Source: an uncultured bacterium | GTDB taxonomy: Bacteria; Planctomycetota; UBA8742; UBA2392 | Direction of reading: 5' to 3' | Assembly (NCBI GenBank): GCA_938014885.1 | Contig: CALLQI010000012.1 | Coordinates: 1 to 64,000, forward strand | DNA: 64,000 bases | Shown here: in pieces, positions 15,082 through 24,575 of the stretch | Numbering within the stretch: position 1 is the stretch's first letter | Layout: each line of letters starts with the position of its first letter | Notes under the pieces: model-generated | The model's input: the letters and a program-made list of their open reading frames with translations, nothing else | Database searches by the model: none | Told to the model about the DNA's origin: nothing | Program-made: the position numbers and the translations under genes

Positions 15082-16167
15082 ATGCGTCGAACCTTCATTG
15101 CCTGTGTGGCCGCTGCGGTGGCCATTGTCGTGATTGCCTATGCGTTCGGGAACGTACGGGCCGAGCCCACGCCGCCCAGCGAGTTTCACGACGTGATCCG
15201 CGGCCAAGTGATGGACAAGCCGCTGCCCGCGCCCGTTGACGACGGCGGCCCGCGCAAGGTGTACGTGGGGGCGTACGCGTTTCAGGCACCTGAGATGGAC
15301 CTGGCCGGCAGCACGTTCATGCTGGACTTCTGGCTGTGGTTCCGCTGGCACGGCGAGGACATGGACCCGTCGAAGTCGTTCGAGTTCTCGGGGCTGTACG
15401 AAGGTTGGGACGTACTGAAGCAGGGTGTCTACACCGACGACGACGGCAACCCCGCGCCAGACGACCTGGGCAACGGCTGGCGCTATCAAGTGGTGCGCTA
15501 CCAGGCGCGCTTCAGCGCGTCGTTTGACGTACGCGACTATCCCTTCGACAAGCAGCACCTTGTGGTGTCGATTGAAGACAACGAACGGGTTGTCGAAGAC
15601 ATGGTCTACGTCGTGGATGAAGGCAGCAGGCTGGTAGACCCAAACTTCGGCATTGTGGGCTGGCAGGTTGAAAAGGTGACGGCCGAAGTCGATGTACGCG
15701 AGTACGGCACCAACTGGGGCGACCCGCGCCGCGGCCCGGGCGAAGACAAGTACTCGCGCTTTACGTACACGGTGCACCTGAAGCGGCCGGTGCTGGGATA
15801 CCTGGCAATCACCGTGATCCCGATTGCGCTGGTGATGCTGATTACGCTGGTCGTGTTTCTTGTGCACCCGAAGTACTTCGAAGGCCGGCTGGGGCTTGCC
15901 GTAACGACACTGATTTCGGCCGTGGCGCTGCAACTTACGGCTGCCGGCAACTTGCCCGCCACCGGCTATGTGTTGATGCTCGACCACATATACAACCTGG
16001 CCTACTTCACGATTCTGCTGGCGCTGGTTGAGTCCGTGATCTCGGTGCGCCTGTACGACCAGGAGAAAGTCGCCGCCAGCCGCAAGTTGGACCGGGTGGC
16101 ACTTTTGGGTGCGGGCGTGATGTTCTTTGGCATCACCGGCATCATGCTGCTGGCCAAGGTGCTTTAG
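15082..16167 (+). CDS. Pentameric ligand-gated ion channel (GLIC/ELIC type)
   Basis: 361 aa with a signal peptide (about 1-27), an extracellular beta-sandwich domain and four helices. The Pro-loop reads DYPFDKQHL (about 152-160), matching the FPFD-type signature of Cys-loop relatives. M1 is about 238-261; M2 starts at EGRLGLAVTTLIS (267 on) and ends at GNLP; M3 is about 300-328; M4 is about 337-361. By comparison with GLIC M2 from memory, the -2' Glu, T7', L8', I9' and the NLP after M2 are kept, suggesting a cation-selective pore. The 11' His used in proton gating of GLIC is Ala here. No bracketing cysteines exist. It is divergently placed from the beta-helix gene and has no obvious operon partner. 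Confidence 0.88.
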   Translation: MRRTFIACVAAAVAIVVIAYAFGNVRAEPTPPSEFHDVIRGQVMDKPLPAPVDDGGPRKVYVGAYAFQAPEMDLAGSTFMLDFWLWFRWHGEDMDPSKSFEFSGLYEGWDVLKQGVYTDDDGNPAPDDLGNGWRYQVVRYQARFSASFDVRDYPFDKQHLVVSIEDNERVVEDMVYVVDEGSRLVDPNFGIVGWQVEKVTAEVDVREYGTNWGDPRRGPGEDKYSRFTYTVHLKRPVLGYLAITVIPIALVMLITLVVFLVHPKYFEGRLGLAVTTLISAVALQLTAAGNLPATGYVLMLDHIYNLAYFTILLALVESVISVRLYDQEKVAASRKLDRVALLGAGVMFFGITGIMLLAKVL

Positions 16168-16212
16168 CCTGTGGGCAGGGCACGCTGTCGCTCCATGGTG
16201 TAGACTGATCGC

Positions 16213-17217
16213 ATGCAGCGTCCTCGCGAACTGATTGCCCGCTTCAAGTCACGCGTGAACGTGGTCGATGGTGCCCTGGCCACGGAGCTTCATGCGCGCG
16301 GCCACGACATTTCGGGCCCGTTGTGGTCCGGCCATGTACTGTTGCAGAACGCGAGCGCGATTGAACAAGTGCACATGGATTACCTGCGCGCGGGCGCGGA
16401 CGTGATCCTGACTGCGACCTACCAGATCACCTTCCAGGGCTTACAGCAGGCCGGGTTCCAGAAGACGGAAGTAGAGGACATTCTGGATCTCAGCGTCGCG
16501 CTGGCGATCGGCGCTCGGCGCCGCTACTTGAAAGAGATCGGTGCGCAATCCGGCCGGCAACGCAAAGTGGGGGCCACGGCGGCCTCAACGCGCACGATGG
16601 CGCGGCTGCCGCTGGTGGGGGCCAGCATCGGCAGCTACGGCGCGTACCTGCACGACGGCAGCGAATATCGCGGCGACTTCAAGCTTAGCGTGGGCGAACT
16701 GGCCGACTTTCATCGCGAGCGCTTCCAGGTGCTGGCGCGGCGCGCGGACCTGATCGCCTTTGAAACCTGCCCCACGCTGGAAGAGGCCAAGGCCTATCGC
16801 GCGCTGCTGGTCGAGGCGCCCGAGGTGTCGGCGTGGATCACTTTCAGTTGCAAAGACGGCAAGCACACCTGCCACGGCGAGCGCATTGCCGATTGCGCGA
16901 GGGAACTGAACGACACGCCCAACCTCGTGGCCATCGGCGTGAATTGCACCGCACCGCGCCATGTGGAGTCGCTGGTCACGGAACTGCGCGGTGCGACGGA
17001 GAAGCCCATCGTCGTGTACCCCAACAGCGGCGAAACCTGGGACAGCCACCGGCGCTGCTTCATAGGCGAAAGTGAGGCCGAACACTTCGGCGAACTCGCC
17101 AGGCGCTGGATTGACGCCGGTGCCAACCTCGTCGGCGGTTGCTGCCGCACCAGCCCCAAGCACATCGCGCAGGTCAAGGCCATCGCATCATCCGCTGCGC
17201 GGGGCGAATTGGCCTGA
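16213..17217 (+). CDS. mmuM: Homocysteine S-methyltransferase
   Basis: 334 aa, cytoplasmic. It starts VVDGALATELHARG, a variant of the DGA(M/L) opening of the family. It carries the zinc-binding cysteines in GVNCTAPRHVESL (about 239-251) and GGCCRTSPKHIAQV (about 305-318). It transfers a methyl group from S-methylmethionine or a related donor to homocysteine, giving methionine. It stands alone between the ion channel and a proline/glutamate catabolic dehydrogenase. Confidence 0.88.
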   Translation: MQRPRELIARFKSRVNVVDGALATELHARGHDISGPLWSGHVLLQNASAIEQVHMDYLRAGADVILTATYQITFQGLQQAGFQKTEVEDILDLSVALAIGARRRYLKEIGAQSGRQRKVGATAASTRTMARLPLVGASIGSYGAYLHDGSEYRGDFKLSVGELADFHRERFQVLARRADLIAFETCPTLEEAKAYRALLVEAPEVSAWITFSCKDGKHTCHGERIADCARELNDTPNLVAIGVNCTAPRHVESLVTELRGATEKPIVVYPNSGETWDSHRRCFIGESEAEHFGELARRWIDAGANLVGGCCRTSPKHIAQVKAIASSAARGELA

Positions 17218-17315
17218 AGGTCCAGCTGAACCCGGCCCGCTGCCTCCGGGTGAAATCCCGGTTGCCCTGTAACGTTGCCCCGCTAAAGTCGCGCGTCCTT
17301 GACCCGGAGAACGCC

Positions 17316-18878
17316 ATGCCGACGCCTTTTGCCAACGAGCCCATCACTACCGTCTGGACCCCCGAACGCGCCGAAAGCATGCGTAAGGGCTTTGTGAAAG
17401 TTCGCGAACGCGCGCAGGAAATTCGCCCGTTGCGCTTCCTGAACGGCAAAGACACCGACGGTGCCACCATTGAGTCCATCAACCCGGCCAACCACACGGA
17501 GATGCTCGGCCGCGTCGTCAAGGCCAACAAAGAGGCCGCGTCTCGCGCGGTGGAACACGCGCACAACGTGTTCACCAACTACTGGCGCAAGACCGACGCC
17601 AACATGCGCGCCCGCATCTTCATGCGCGCCGCAGGCCTGATGCGCCGCAAGTACCGCGATGAACTCAATGCCTACCTCGTGCTTGAGGCCGGCAAAAGCT
17701 GGACGGAAGCAGACGGCGACACCGCTGAAGCGATCGACTTCTGCGAGTTCTACGCGCGCGAGGCCATCCGCCTGCAGGCCGAGAAACAGCCCCTGACCGA
17801 CCTCCCCGGCGAAGACAACAACCTGTACTACGTGCCGCTGGGCGTGTGCGCGGTGATTCCGCCGTGGAACTTCCCGCTGGCCATCATGGCAGGCATGACC
17901 AGCGCCGCGCTGGTTTCCGGCAACACAGTCGTGATGAAGCCCGCCAGCGTGACTCCGCTTGTGGCGGCGCGCTTTGTTGAAATTCTTGAAGAGGCCGGCC
18001 TGCCCGCAGGCGTACTGCAGTTCATCCCGGGCGGCGGCGCTGAAATCGGCAACACGATCGTTGAGCATCCGCTGACGCGCTTTGTGGCCTTCACCGGCAG
18101 CAAGGAAGTCGGCCTTGGCATCCAGGAGCGCTGCGGCAAGGTCGTCAGCGGCCAGGTGTGGCTGAAGCGCGCGATTCTTGAGATGGGCGGCAAGGACGCC
18201 ATGCTGATCGACGAAGGCGTCGATTACGAAGACGCGGCCACGGCCATCGTGTCGGCCGCTTTCGGCTATCAGGGCCAGAAGTGCAGCGCCTGCAGCCGCG
18301 CGATCTTTGTGGGTGAGGCCTACGACAAAGTCGTGCCGCTGGTGGTGGAGAAAACGAAGAAGCTGAAGGTCGGCAACACGGAAGACGTGGCCAACTTCAT
18401 GGGCCCCGTGATCGACAAGGGCGCTTACGCCAGCATCATGAAGTACATCGCGATCGGCACCAAGGAAGGCAAGCTGCTGGCTGGCGCCAAGGGCGACGAC
18501 AAGACCGGCTACTTCATTGAGCCAACGATTTTCGGCGAAGTGAACGCCGACGCGCGCATCCATTGCGAAGAGATTTTCGGCCCCGTGCTGGCCTGCCTGC
18601 GCGCCAAGAACTTCCAGCAGGGCTTGGATATCGTGAACAGCACTGAATACGGCCTCACGGGCGGGGTGTACTCGCGCAACAGTGATCATCTTGAGCTCGC
18701 GCGGCGCGACTTCCACGTCGGCAACCTGTACCTGAACCGCAAGTGCACGGGTGCTTTGGTGGGGGCACAACCCTTCGGCGGCTTCAACATGAGCGGCACC
18801 GACAGCAAAGCCGGCGGCCGCGACTACCTGCTGCTGTTCACCCAGGCCAAGGTCGTCAGCGAAAAGACCAGCTGGTAG
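17316..18878 (+). CDS. pruA: L-glutamate gamma-semialdehyde (1-pyrroline-5-carboxylate) dehydrogenase
   Basis: 520 aa from ATG 17316, with GGAG seven bases upstream. The opening FANEPITTVWTPE and overall length match the RocA/PruA class of aldehyde dehydrogenases. The active site includes PPWNFPLAI (NAD site), the Glu in ILEMGGKDAMLIDE and the nucleophile Cys in GQKCSACSRAI; the C-terminal segment is FGGFNMSGTDSKAGG. It oxidises glutamate semialdehyde from proline or ornithine breakdown to glutamate. No proline dehydrogenase gene lies nearby. Confidence 0.92.
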   Translation: MPTPFANEPITTVWTPERAESMRKGFVKVRERAQEIRPLRFLNGKDTDGATIESINPANHTEMLGRVVKANKEAASRAVEHAHNVFTNYWRKTDANMRARIFMRAAGLMRRKYRDELNAYLVLEAGKSWTEADGDTAEAIDFCEFYAREAIRLQAEKQPLTDLPGEDNNLYYVPLGVCAVIPPWNFPLAIMAGMTSAALVSGNTVVMKPASVTPLVAARFVEILEEAGLPAGVLQFIPGGGAEIGNTIVEHPLTRFVAFTGSKEVGLGIQERCGKVVSGQVWLKRAILEMGGKDAMLIDEGVDYEDAATAIVSAAFGYQGQKCSACSRAIFVGEAYDKVVPLVVEKTKKLKVGNTEDVANFMGPVIDKGAYASIMKYIAIGTKEGKLLAGAKGDDKTGYFIEPTIFGEVNADARIHCEEIFGPVLACLRAKNFQQGLDIVNSTEYGLTGGVYSRNSDHLELARRDFHVGNLYLNRKCTGALVGAQPFGGFNMSGTDSKAGGRDYLLLFTQAKVVSEKTSW

Positions 18879-18921
18879 GCAGGCTGTGGCTCAGCCACGG
18901 AGAACACGGATCAACACGGAA

Positions 18922-18956
18922 AACGGCAACCGCGAAATGCGGTTGCCGTTCTGCTT
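18922..18956 (+). terminator. Terminator after pruA
   Basis: AACGGCAACCGC (18922-18933) pairs perfectly with GCGGTTGCCGTT (18939-18950) around a five-base loop, followed by CTGCTT. The T-tract is weak. It lies between two convergent genes. Confidence 0.65.
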
Positions 18957-18979
18957 CACACGCCGGTTGGCCGCCCGGA

Positions 18980-20461
18980 TCAGTTGTTGTCGATCTGGGC
19001 CTTCTGGACTTTGCCGCTGTAGTCGATCACGACGGTTTTCAGCTCGCTGAACGCGTCGATCACTGTCGGCCCGCCTTCGCGGTGGCCGTTGCCGGTGTTC
19101 TTCCAGCCGCCGAACGGGGTGCTTACTTCTGCGCCTGTTGAGCCCGCGTTGATGTAGCACAGCCCGCAATCGAGATCGACGCTGGCACGGTGGCACAGGT
19201 TCACGTCTTTGCTGATGAAGCCGGCGCTGAGGCCGTACTCGACCCCGTTGGCCACGCTGATCGCCTCTTCGTAGCTCTTCACCTTGATCACGCTGATCAC
19301 CGGGCCGAAGATCTCTTCCTGCTCAATCCGCATGCCGGGCTTCACGCCGCTGAACACCGTGGCGGCGTAGTAGTTGCCCTTGGCGTACTCGCCGTCTTTC
19401 AGGATCTTGCCGCCGCACTCGAGCTTCGCGCCTTCCTTGACGCCGATCTGAACGTACTCGTCGATCTTCTTGAGCTGCCCGGCGTTGATAATCGCGCCAA
19501 AGAAGCTGTCGGGCTTGCTGCCGTGGCCGACTTTCAGCTTGGGCGCGCGTTCCACCAGCATCTTCACGAACTGGTCGTGTACGGCCTCATGCACGATCAC
19601 GCGCGAGCATGCGGTGCAGCGCTGGCCGCTGGTGCCGTAGCCGGCCCACATCACGGCGTTGACCGCGAGTTCCAGGTCTGCGTCGGCCCACACGATGACC
19701 GGGTTCTTGCCGCCCATTTCAAGCGAGACGCGCTTGTTGAGCGGTGCCGCCTTGGCGGCGATGCCCAAACCGGTCTTCGTGCTGCCGGTGAAGCTGATCA
19801 GCCGCACGTCCTTGTGCGTCACGAGGGTATCGCCAATCGGGGCCCCGTGGCCGATCACCATGTTGAAGACGCCCGCGGGCACGCCCGCTTCAATCAGCAC
19901 TTCGGCCCAGCGTTTGCCAAGCAAAGTCGTGTCTTCAGCGGGTTTGAAGACGATGGTGTTGCCCATGACCAGCGCGGGGTAGGACTTCCATGACGGGATC
20001 GCAATCGGGAAGTTCCAGGGCGTGATCAGGCTGCACACACCCAGCGGCTGCCGGATGGTGTACATGCGCTTGTTGGGCATCTCGGCGGGGATCGTGTGGC
20101 CCCAAGCGCGGCGGCCTTCGGCGGCGATGTAGAAGGCCATGTCGATGGCCTCCTGCACGTCGCCGCGGGCTTCGGGCAACGGCTTGCCCATTTCGCGCGT
20201 CATGAGCTGGCTGATTTCTTCTTTGCGGCGCAGCAGGATTTCCGCGCTGCGGATGATGATCTCCGCACGCTTGGGCGCCGGAGTAGCCTTCCAGGCCGGG
20301 AAAGCGGCCTTTGCGGCCGCAATCGCGCGCTCGACGTCAGCCACAGTAGCCTGGTTGTACTCGGCAAGAAGCTCACCATTGCCTGGGTCACGAGAATCCA
20401 GCTTCTCGCCGCCGGCCTCAACCCACTGTCCATTGATCAGGTTCTGAACGCGTTCCGCCAT
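18980..20461 (-). CDS. NAD(P)-dependent aldehyde dehydrogenase
   Basis: 493 aa from ATG 20461, with GAGG upstream. A typical ALDH fold: TPWNFPIAIPSWK (about 153-165), FTGSTKTG (about 230), the catalytic Glu in SLEMGGKNP (about 257-265), the catalytic Cys in SGQRCTACSR (about 288-297), and FGGWKNTGNGHREGG near the end. The end motif resembles enzymes acting on semialdehydes such as 2-aminoadipate or ketoglutarate semialdehyde; the exact substrate is uncertain. It is convergent with pruA, another semialdehyde dehydrogenase. Confidence 0.92.
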   Translation of the reverse strand: MAERVQNLINGQWVEAGGEKLDSRDPGNGELLAEYNQATVADVERAIAAAKAAFPAWKATPAPKRAEIIIRSAEILLRRKEEISQLMTREMGKPLPEARGDVQEAIDMAFYIAAEGRRAWGHTIPAEMPNKRMYTIRQPLGVCSLITPWNFPIAIPSWKSYPALVMGNTIVFKPAEDTTLLGKRWAEVLIEAGVPAGVFNMVIGHGAPIGDTLVTHKDVRLISFTGSTKTGLGIAAKAAPLNKRVSLEMGGKNPVIVWADADLELAVNAVMWAGYGTSGQRCTACSRVIVHEAVHDQFVKMLVERAPKLKVGHGSKPDSFFGAIINAGQLKKIDEYVQIGVKEGAKLECGGKILKDGEYAKGNYYAATVFSGVKPGMRIEQEEIFGPVISVIKVKSYEEAISVANGVEYGLSAGFISKDVNLCHRASVDLDCGLCYINAGSTGAEVSTPFGGWKNTGNGHREGGPTVIDAFSELKTVVIDYSGKVQKAQIDNN

Positions 20462-20590
20462 GTGCGCCTCGTGTTTCGCGATTGGTCAATCCGTATTAGC
20501 TCGGAACCCCGAACGCACAACCACAGGGCCGGGAGGCGCTGCAATGGAGTGAATACGCATCGGCGCGCCGCCGATTCCGCGGGCACTGAC

Positions 20591-21073
20591 TTACAAGCCC
20601 TGGCTGGCGCGGGCCATGTCTTCGCTGAACTGGATGGCGATCAGCAGAATGAACACGGCTACCACCAGGCTGCTAAGCAGCGTTGCGGCCTTCTTGCGGT
20701 TGCGTGGGGTTACAGGCACGAACACGCCCAAGCCCACCAGCGCCACGATCACCGGCAGCCACGGCTGGTTGACCAGCACGTCGCCGAAGCCCCGCAGCAT
20801 CGACATGAAGTGGAACTCGACCTGGTCTATGATCGGATCTTCGATTGAAGGGCCCTTCAGCACTTCGCGCGGGTCGCGCTTCATGAAGCCCCACACGCCC
20901 ATCACGATCACGCCCTCCAGCAGCATGAACATGTAGTAGTACAGCGCCTCAGGCAGGCGCGGGCCGGGCTTTGTGTCGTCGCGCTTCTTCTTGCGGCCGG
21001 GTGTGGCCTGTTCGAGCATCGCTGCGATCTCTTCGTCGCTGGGCCCCGCCGGCTTGGTTTCCTGTTCAGCCAT
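20591..21073 (-). CDS. Small inner-membrane protein of unknown function
   Basis: 160 aa. ATG 21073 has CAGGA six bases upstream; ATG 21079 is an alternative. A charged N-terminus (KKKRDDTKPG) precedes a hydrophobic segment (YYYMFMLLEGVIVMGVWGFM), then a soluble loop, then two further hydrophobic segments (LPVIVALVGLGVFV and LLSSLVVAVFILLIAI). No family is recognised. It is divergent from the large kinase gene at 21154 with an 80-bp shared upstream region. Confidence 0.7.
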   Translation of the reverse strand: MAEQETKPAGPSDEEIAAMLEQATPGRKKKRDDTKPGPRLPEALYYYMFMLLEGVIVMGVWGFMKRDPREVLKGPSIEDPIIDQVEFHFMSMLRGFGDVLVNQPWLPVIVALVGLGVFVPVTPRNRKKAATLLSSLVVAVFILLIAIQFSEDMARASQGL

Positions 21074-21153
21074 GGTCATCCTGAACCTCGGTGGGGGAGG
21101 GGCGTTTGCAACGGGTGTTTCCTCTACACCCCGCGAACCTATACGATAACCCA

Positions 21154-24081
21154 ATGGCCGAAGCGGACACAGGCCCAAACAACCCCGGCACCAGCACCCG
21201 CGTTGATCCGCTGGTCGGCCGGCGCCTTGCCAGCTACGAAGTGCTGGCCCGCGTGGCACGCGGCGGAATGGGCGTGGTGTACCGCGCGCGGCATGTGTAC
21301 ATCGACAAGATCGTGGCGCTGAAGGTGCTTGATCCGGCGCTGGCCAGCCGCACCGACCTGATTGAACGCTTCCGCACCGAGGCCCAGAGCCTGGCCCGCG
21401 TCGAGCACGAAAACGTCGTGAAGGTAATCGACATTCTCGAGGACAAAGGCGTCCACTTCATCGTGATGGACTTCGCCGAAGGCACCAACCTTCGCAACCA
21501 CGTCAAGCAAAAGGGCCCGATGCCGGCCGATGAGCTGTTGTCGGTGGCGCGCCAGACCGCAGAAGCGCTGTATGCGGCCCATCGCGAAGGCATTTTGCAC
21601 CGCGACATCAAGCCCGAAAACCTGATCATGAACAGCCGCGGTCGCTGCAAACTGGCCGATTTCGGACTCGCGGGCGACCTGCGGCTGATCAGCGAAGGGC
21701 ACGAAGGCCCGCTGAACTTCGGCACGCCGGCGTATTCCGCGCCCGAGGTGCTGCGGCGCATGGTGCCCGACAAACGCAGCGACATATTCGCCTTCGGGGC
21801 CACACTGTACTTCCTGGCCACGGGCGAGCCGCCGTTTGGGCAAACCGGCAGCCAGCAGATCATGCTGCGCCAAACCCAGGGTGCCGAGCTGCTTGAGTCG
21901 CGCCGCAACGACCTGCCGCCCAAGTTTTCGCAACTGGTCATGGACTGCATTCAGCTGCATCCCAAGGACCGCCCCGAGAGTTTCATTGAGGTGCTTGAGC
22001 GCATGCCGCGCCGCCAGGCCACACGTACCCGCCCGGCCTCAGGCGTCATTACGGGGCCGATAACCGGCCCTACCACGACGACCATGGGCACGACCACAGG
22101 CACAACCACATCAGTCGGCGTGGCCGCGACCCAGACGGCAGACACCACCGGTCCGCTTGAATCGCAGGCCCCGCGGCCTCCACTGCTGCTATGGGTCGGA
22201 ATTGCGGTGCTGGCGCTCGTGGCCGTGGTTGCGGTGCTGGCTGTGATGCTGCGCGACGACCCCGTCGCCCCGCCGAACCAGCAGACGGCCTCACAGGACA
22301 CGACGGACAATCGCCCACCGGCGCGCAACGTGGCCGTCAATGCGCCGCCCGCGAACCAGCCCGAGGTGCCGGCGTTCAACACCGAGGACGACGCATTCAA
22401 CGCCGCTGAGCTTGATAGCCGCGCCGCGCTTTCGCGCGCCGAATACGTAGCCGCCTACGACGCATGGGCGCGCTTTTTGCGCGATTACCCGACCAGCCGC
22501 CGCGCGGCCGAAGCGCGCCAGAACCGCGACGCCGTCAAATCCCGAGTGAATGATCTGCGCACGCAGGAGTACGAGAAAGCACGGCTGGCATGCGAGGCCG
22601 CCTTGAAAGAAAAGCGTACGGCGGATGCCATGGCCGCGCTGGACTTGTTTCCCGCCGAACTGCTGTTGCCGATCGGGGATGAGTCACAGGTCGCCGTGGC
22701 GGAGCTGGTGAACACCCAGCGACAGGTCGTCATTGCCTCAGAAGCCGGCGACCTGGCCCGGGTGCTTGAGCAGGCCGACAAGCTGCGCACGGAATGGAAG
22801 GCGGATTACGACAACCGCGCCCGCCTCAGTGACACGGTGCGCGCACGCACCGCCGGGAACCTGCTGGCTGAGCGCGACCTGGTGGAGTCATTCGTGGCCG
22901 GCCGCACGCAGGACACGCGCGACAAACTGGATAAGCGGCTGGCGGGCCTTCGCAAGGTACTCGAGATAGTCCACCAGGACGCCCAGCGCGGCGCCGACGA
23001 GTGGCGGGCTTTCCACGACGTGACGCTGGGCCAGTGGGCCGACCAGGGGCTGACAGTGCTTGATGCGATGCAGCCCAAGTTGAGCAACCGCGACTTCAAG
23101 GTGGCGCGCAAGTTGCTGGACACCCTGCTGGACAACCTGCGGGCGGCGCGCGAGAAACTGGCGTCCGAAGTGACGAACCCGGCTGTTGCGGCGCGGATTC
23201 GCGACTCGCGCTATGTGGTGGACCGGCTTGAACTGGCGCGATCCGACCTGGCGTTGGCCGAAAAGCTGGATGGCATCGTGCTGGATGCCCTGCGAGACGC
23301 GCGCAATGCCGGTACCAACCGCGAAGTACATGTGCACGCGGCGCTGAATGCCGACGGTACCCGCAACGAACGCACAACCCGCTACTTCGGCAAGATCGTA
23401 TCGGTGTCGGCGGACAACTTCGTGATCATCGATGGCGATGAACGCGTGACGGTCAAGCTTGAACTGGTGACCAACGCCAGCATGCTGAAACTGGCCCGTA
23501 CCCGCCCCGGCATCGACGAGCAGCTTTCGCTGGTCGCCTGGCTTGCCGCCATCGGCGACAGCACCGAACTGGCGACTGAACTGGAGAGATTCCAGAAGAT
23601 CGAGAAAGTCCCGGCGGCATTGCTGGACCGCGCGACCGAGTTGGCCAACGGAGGGCGCATCGGTTCGCGCGGCTGGCTTTCGCTGTGGTATCTGGCCGCG
23701 CGCACCGGGGTGCGTGATCCGGCCGCTTTCTTTGCGATCTGCGACGCGTCGTCGGTTGAGGCCAGGCTGATGAAGGCGCAACTTGGGATCGAAAAGGGCG
23801 ACGCCGAACAGGCCGAAGTGTACCGGGCCGAAGTGCATCACATCGCCGACCGCGAGCTGGTGCACCTGTCGGCCTTTGAGCGCGCGCTGCAACTGGTGTT
23901 CACGACCACCGGAGACTTTGCCAATCGCACAGTGCTGGAACCGCTGAGTGCGGCCGCCTTTGCCGACCTGGCGCTGAGCCTTCTGGCGGCCGGCCAACGG
24001 CCCGAGGCGGTCGTCGCTGCCGACAAGGCGCTGCTGCTGGATGGCAGTCACGACAAGGCCTGGCGGGCGATGCGCCGATAG
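21154..24081 (+). CDS. Membrane-anchored Hanks-type Ser/Thr protein kinase with long extracytoplasmic part
   Basis: 975 aa from ATG 21154. The kinase domain is complete: glycine loop ARGGMGVVYRAR (about 35-46), Lys57 (VALKVLD), HRDIKPEN (149-156), DFGLAG (169-174) and GTPAYSAPEVL. A Thr/Gly-rich linker leads to one transmembrane helix (LLLWVGIAVLALVAVVAVL, about 345-365). The remaining 600 residues are helical and TPR-like (YVAAYDAWARFLRDYPTSRRAAEARQ; ADLALSLLAAGQRPEAVVAA). Unlike PknB there are no PASTA repeats. A dual-specificity phosphatase gene follows 30 bp downstream, a natural antagonist. The block continues into envelope glycolipid genes. Confidence 0.93.
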   Translation: MAEADTGPNNPGTSTRVDPLVGRRLASYEVLARVARGGMGVVYRARHVYIDKIVALKVLDPALASRTDLIERFRTEAQSLARVEHENVVKVIDILEDKGVHFIVMDFAEGTNLRNHVKQKGPMPADELLSVARQTAEALYAAHREGILHRDIKPENLIMNSRGRCKLADFGLAGDLRLISEGHEGPLNFGTPAYSAPEVLRRMVPDKRSDIFAFGATLYFLATGEPPFGQTGSQQIMLRQTQGAELLESRRNDLPPKFSQLVMDCIQLHPKDRPESFIEVLERMPRRQATRTRPASGVITGPITGPTTTTMGTTTGTTTSVGVAATQTADTTGPLESQAPRPPLLLWVGIAVLALVAVVAVLAVMLRDDPVAPPNQQTASQDTTDNRPPARNVAVNAPPANQPEVPAFNTEDDAFNAAELDSRAALSRAEYVAAYDAWARFLRDYPTSRRAAEARQNRDAVKSRVNDLRTQEYEKARLACEAALKEKRTADAMAALDLFPAELLLPIGDESQVAVAELVNTQRQVVIASEAGDLARVLEQADKLRTEWKADYDNRARLSDTVRARTAGNLLAERDLVESFVAGRTQDTRDKLDKRLAGLRKVLEIVHQDAQRGADEWRAFHDVTLGQWADQGLTVLDAMQPKLSNRDFKVARKLLDTLLDNLRAAREKLASEVTNPAVAARIRDSRYVVDRLELARSDLALAEKLDGIVLDALRDARNAGTNREVHVHAALNADGTRNERTTRYFGKIVSVSADNFVIIDGDERVTVKLELVTNASMLKLARTRPGIDEQLSLVAWLAAIGDSTELATELERFQKIEKVPAALLDRATELANGGRIGSRGWLSLWYLAARTGVRDPAAFFAICDASSVEARLMKAQLGIEKGDAEQAEVYRAEVHHIADRELVHLSAFERALQLVFTTTGDFANRTVLEPLSAAAFADLALSLLAAGQRPEAVVAADKALLLDGSHDKAWRAMRR

Positions 24082-24111
24082 ACTTCGAAAATCTGGCGCT
24101 GCTGCTATCGT

Positions 24112-24567
24112 GTGCGCGTGAACGGATTCTCCTGGGTAATCGAAAACGAAATCGCCGGCATGGCGCGGCCCGACTCGCGTTCCGAAGGCGTATGGGCCTG
24201 GCTGGCCGAGCGCGGCGTAGGGCTTGTCGTCAGCCTGACGACCGGCTCACCGGACCCTGACGTGCTGGCAAAGCATGGGCTTGAACTCGTGCATTTGCCG
24301 GTGGAAGACTTCAGGCCGCCGACCGCAGGCGACTTCGACCAGTTCTTGTCGCATGCCCGGTTCGCGCGGCATGAGGGCAAGGGCATTGTGGTGCATTGCG
24401 GCGCCGGCATGGGGCGTACGGGCACCATGCTGGCCGCGTACCTGATCGATAAAGGCATGACCGCCGGGCAGGCCATCACCACCGTGCGCGACGCGCGGCC
24501 GGGCAGCATCGAGACCTCCGAACAGGAACAGGCGTTGCACGACCTGCAGCGCAGGCTGCGGGGGTAG
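24112..24567 (+). CDS. Dual-specificity/tyrosine protein phosphatase
   Basis: 151 aa; starts at GTG 24112 or GTG 24118. The P-loop VVHCGAGMGRTGTMLAAYL (about 97-115) is the HCxxGxxRT signature, with the general-acid Asp probably in LPVEDFRPP (about 62-70). It is the short bacterial DSP form found in Archaea and many bacteria. Its position 30 bp after a Ser/Thr kinase gene suggests it reverses that kinase or acts in the same pathway. Confidence 0.88.
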   Translation: MRVNGFSWVIENEIAGMARPDSRSEGVWAWLAERGVGLVVSLTTGSPDPDVLAKHGLELVHLPVEDFRPPTAGDFDQFLSHARFARHEGKGIVVHCGAGMGRTGTMLAAYLIDKGMTAGQAITTVRDARPGSIETSEQEQALHDLQRRLRG

Positions 24568-24575
24568 GCACGTCC

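Noticed and set aside
14959..15987. N-terminal extension of the beta-helix gene to 15987
   Set aside because: The extension is antisense to the clear ion-channel gene, and a strong GGAGG with signal peptide marks the start at 14958.
17220..17315. Riboswitch in the leader of pruA
   Set aside because: Only a short GC-rich hairpin is visible; no known riboswitch core could be matched.
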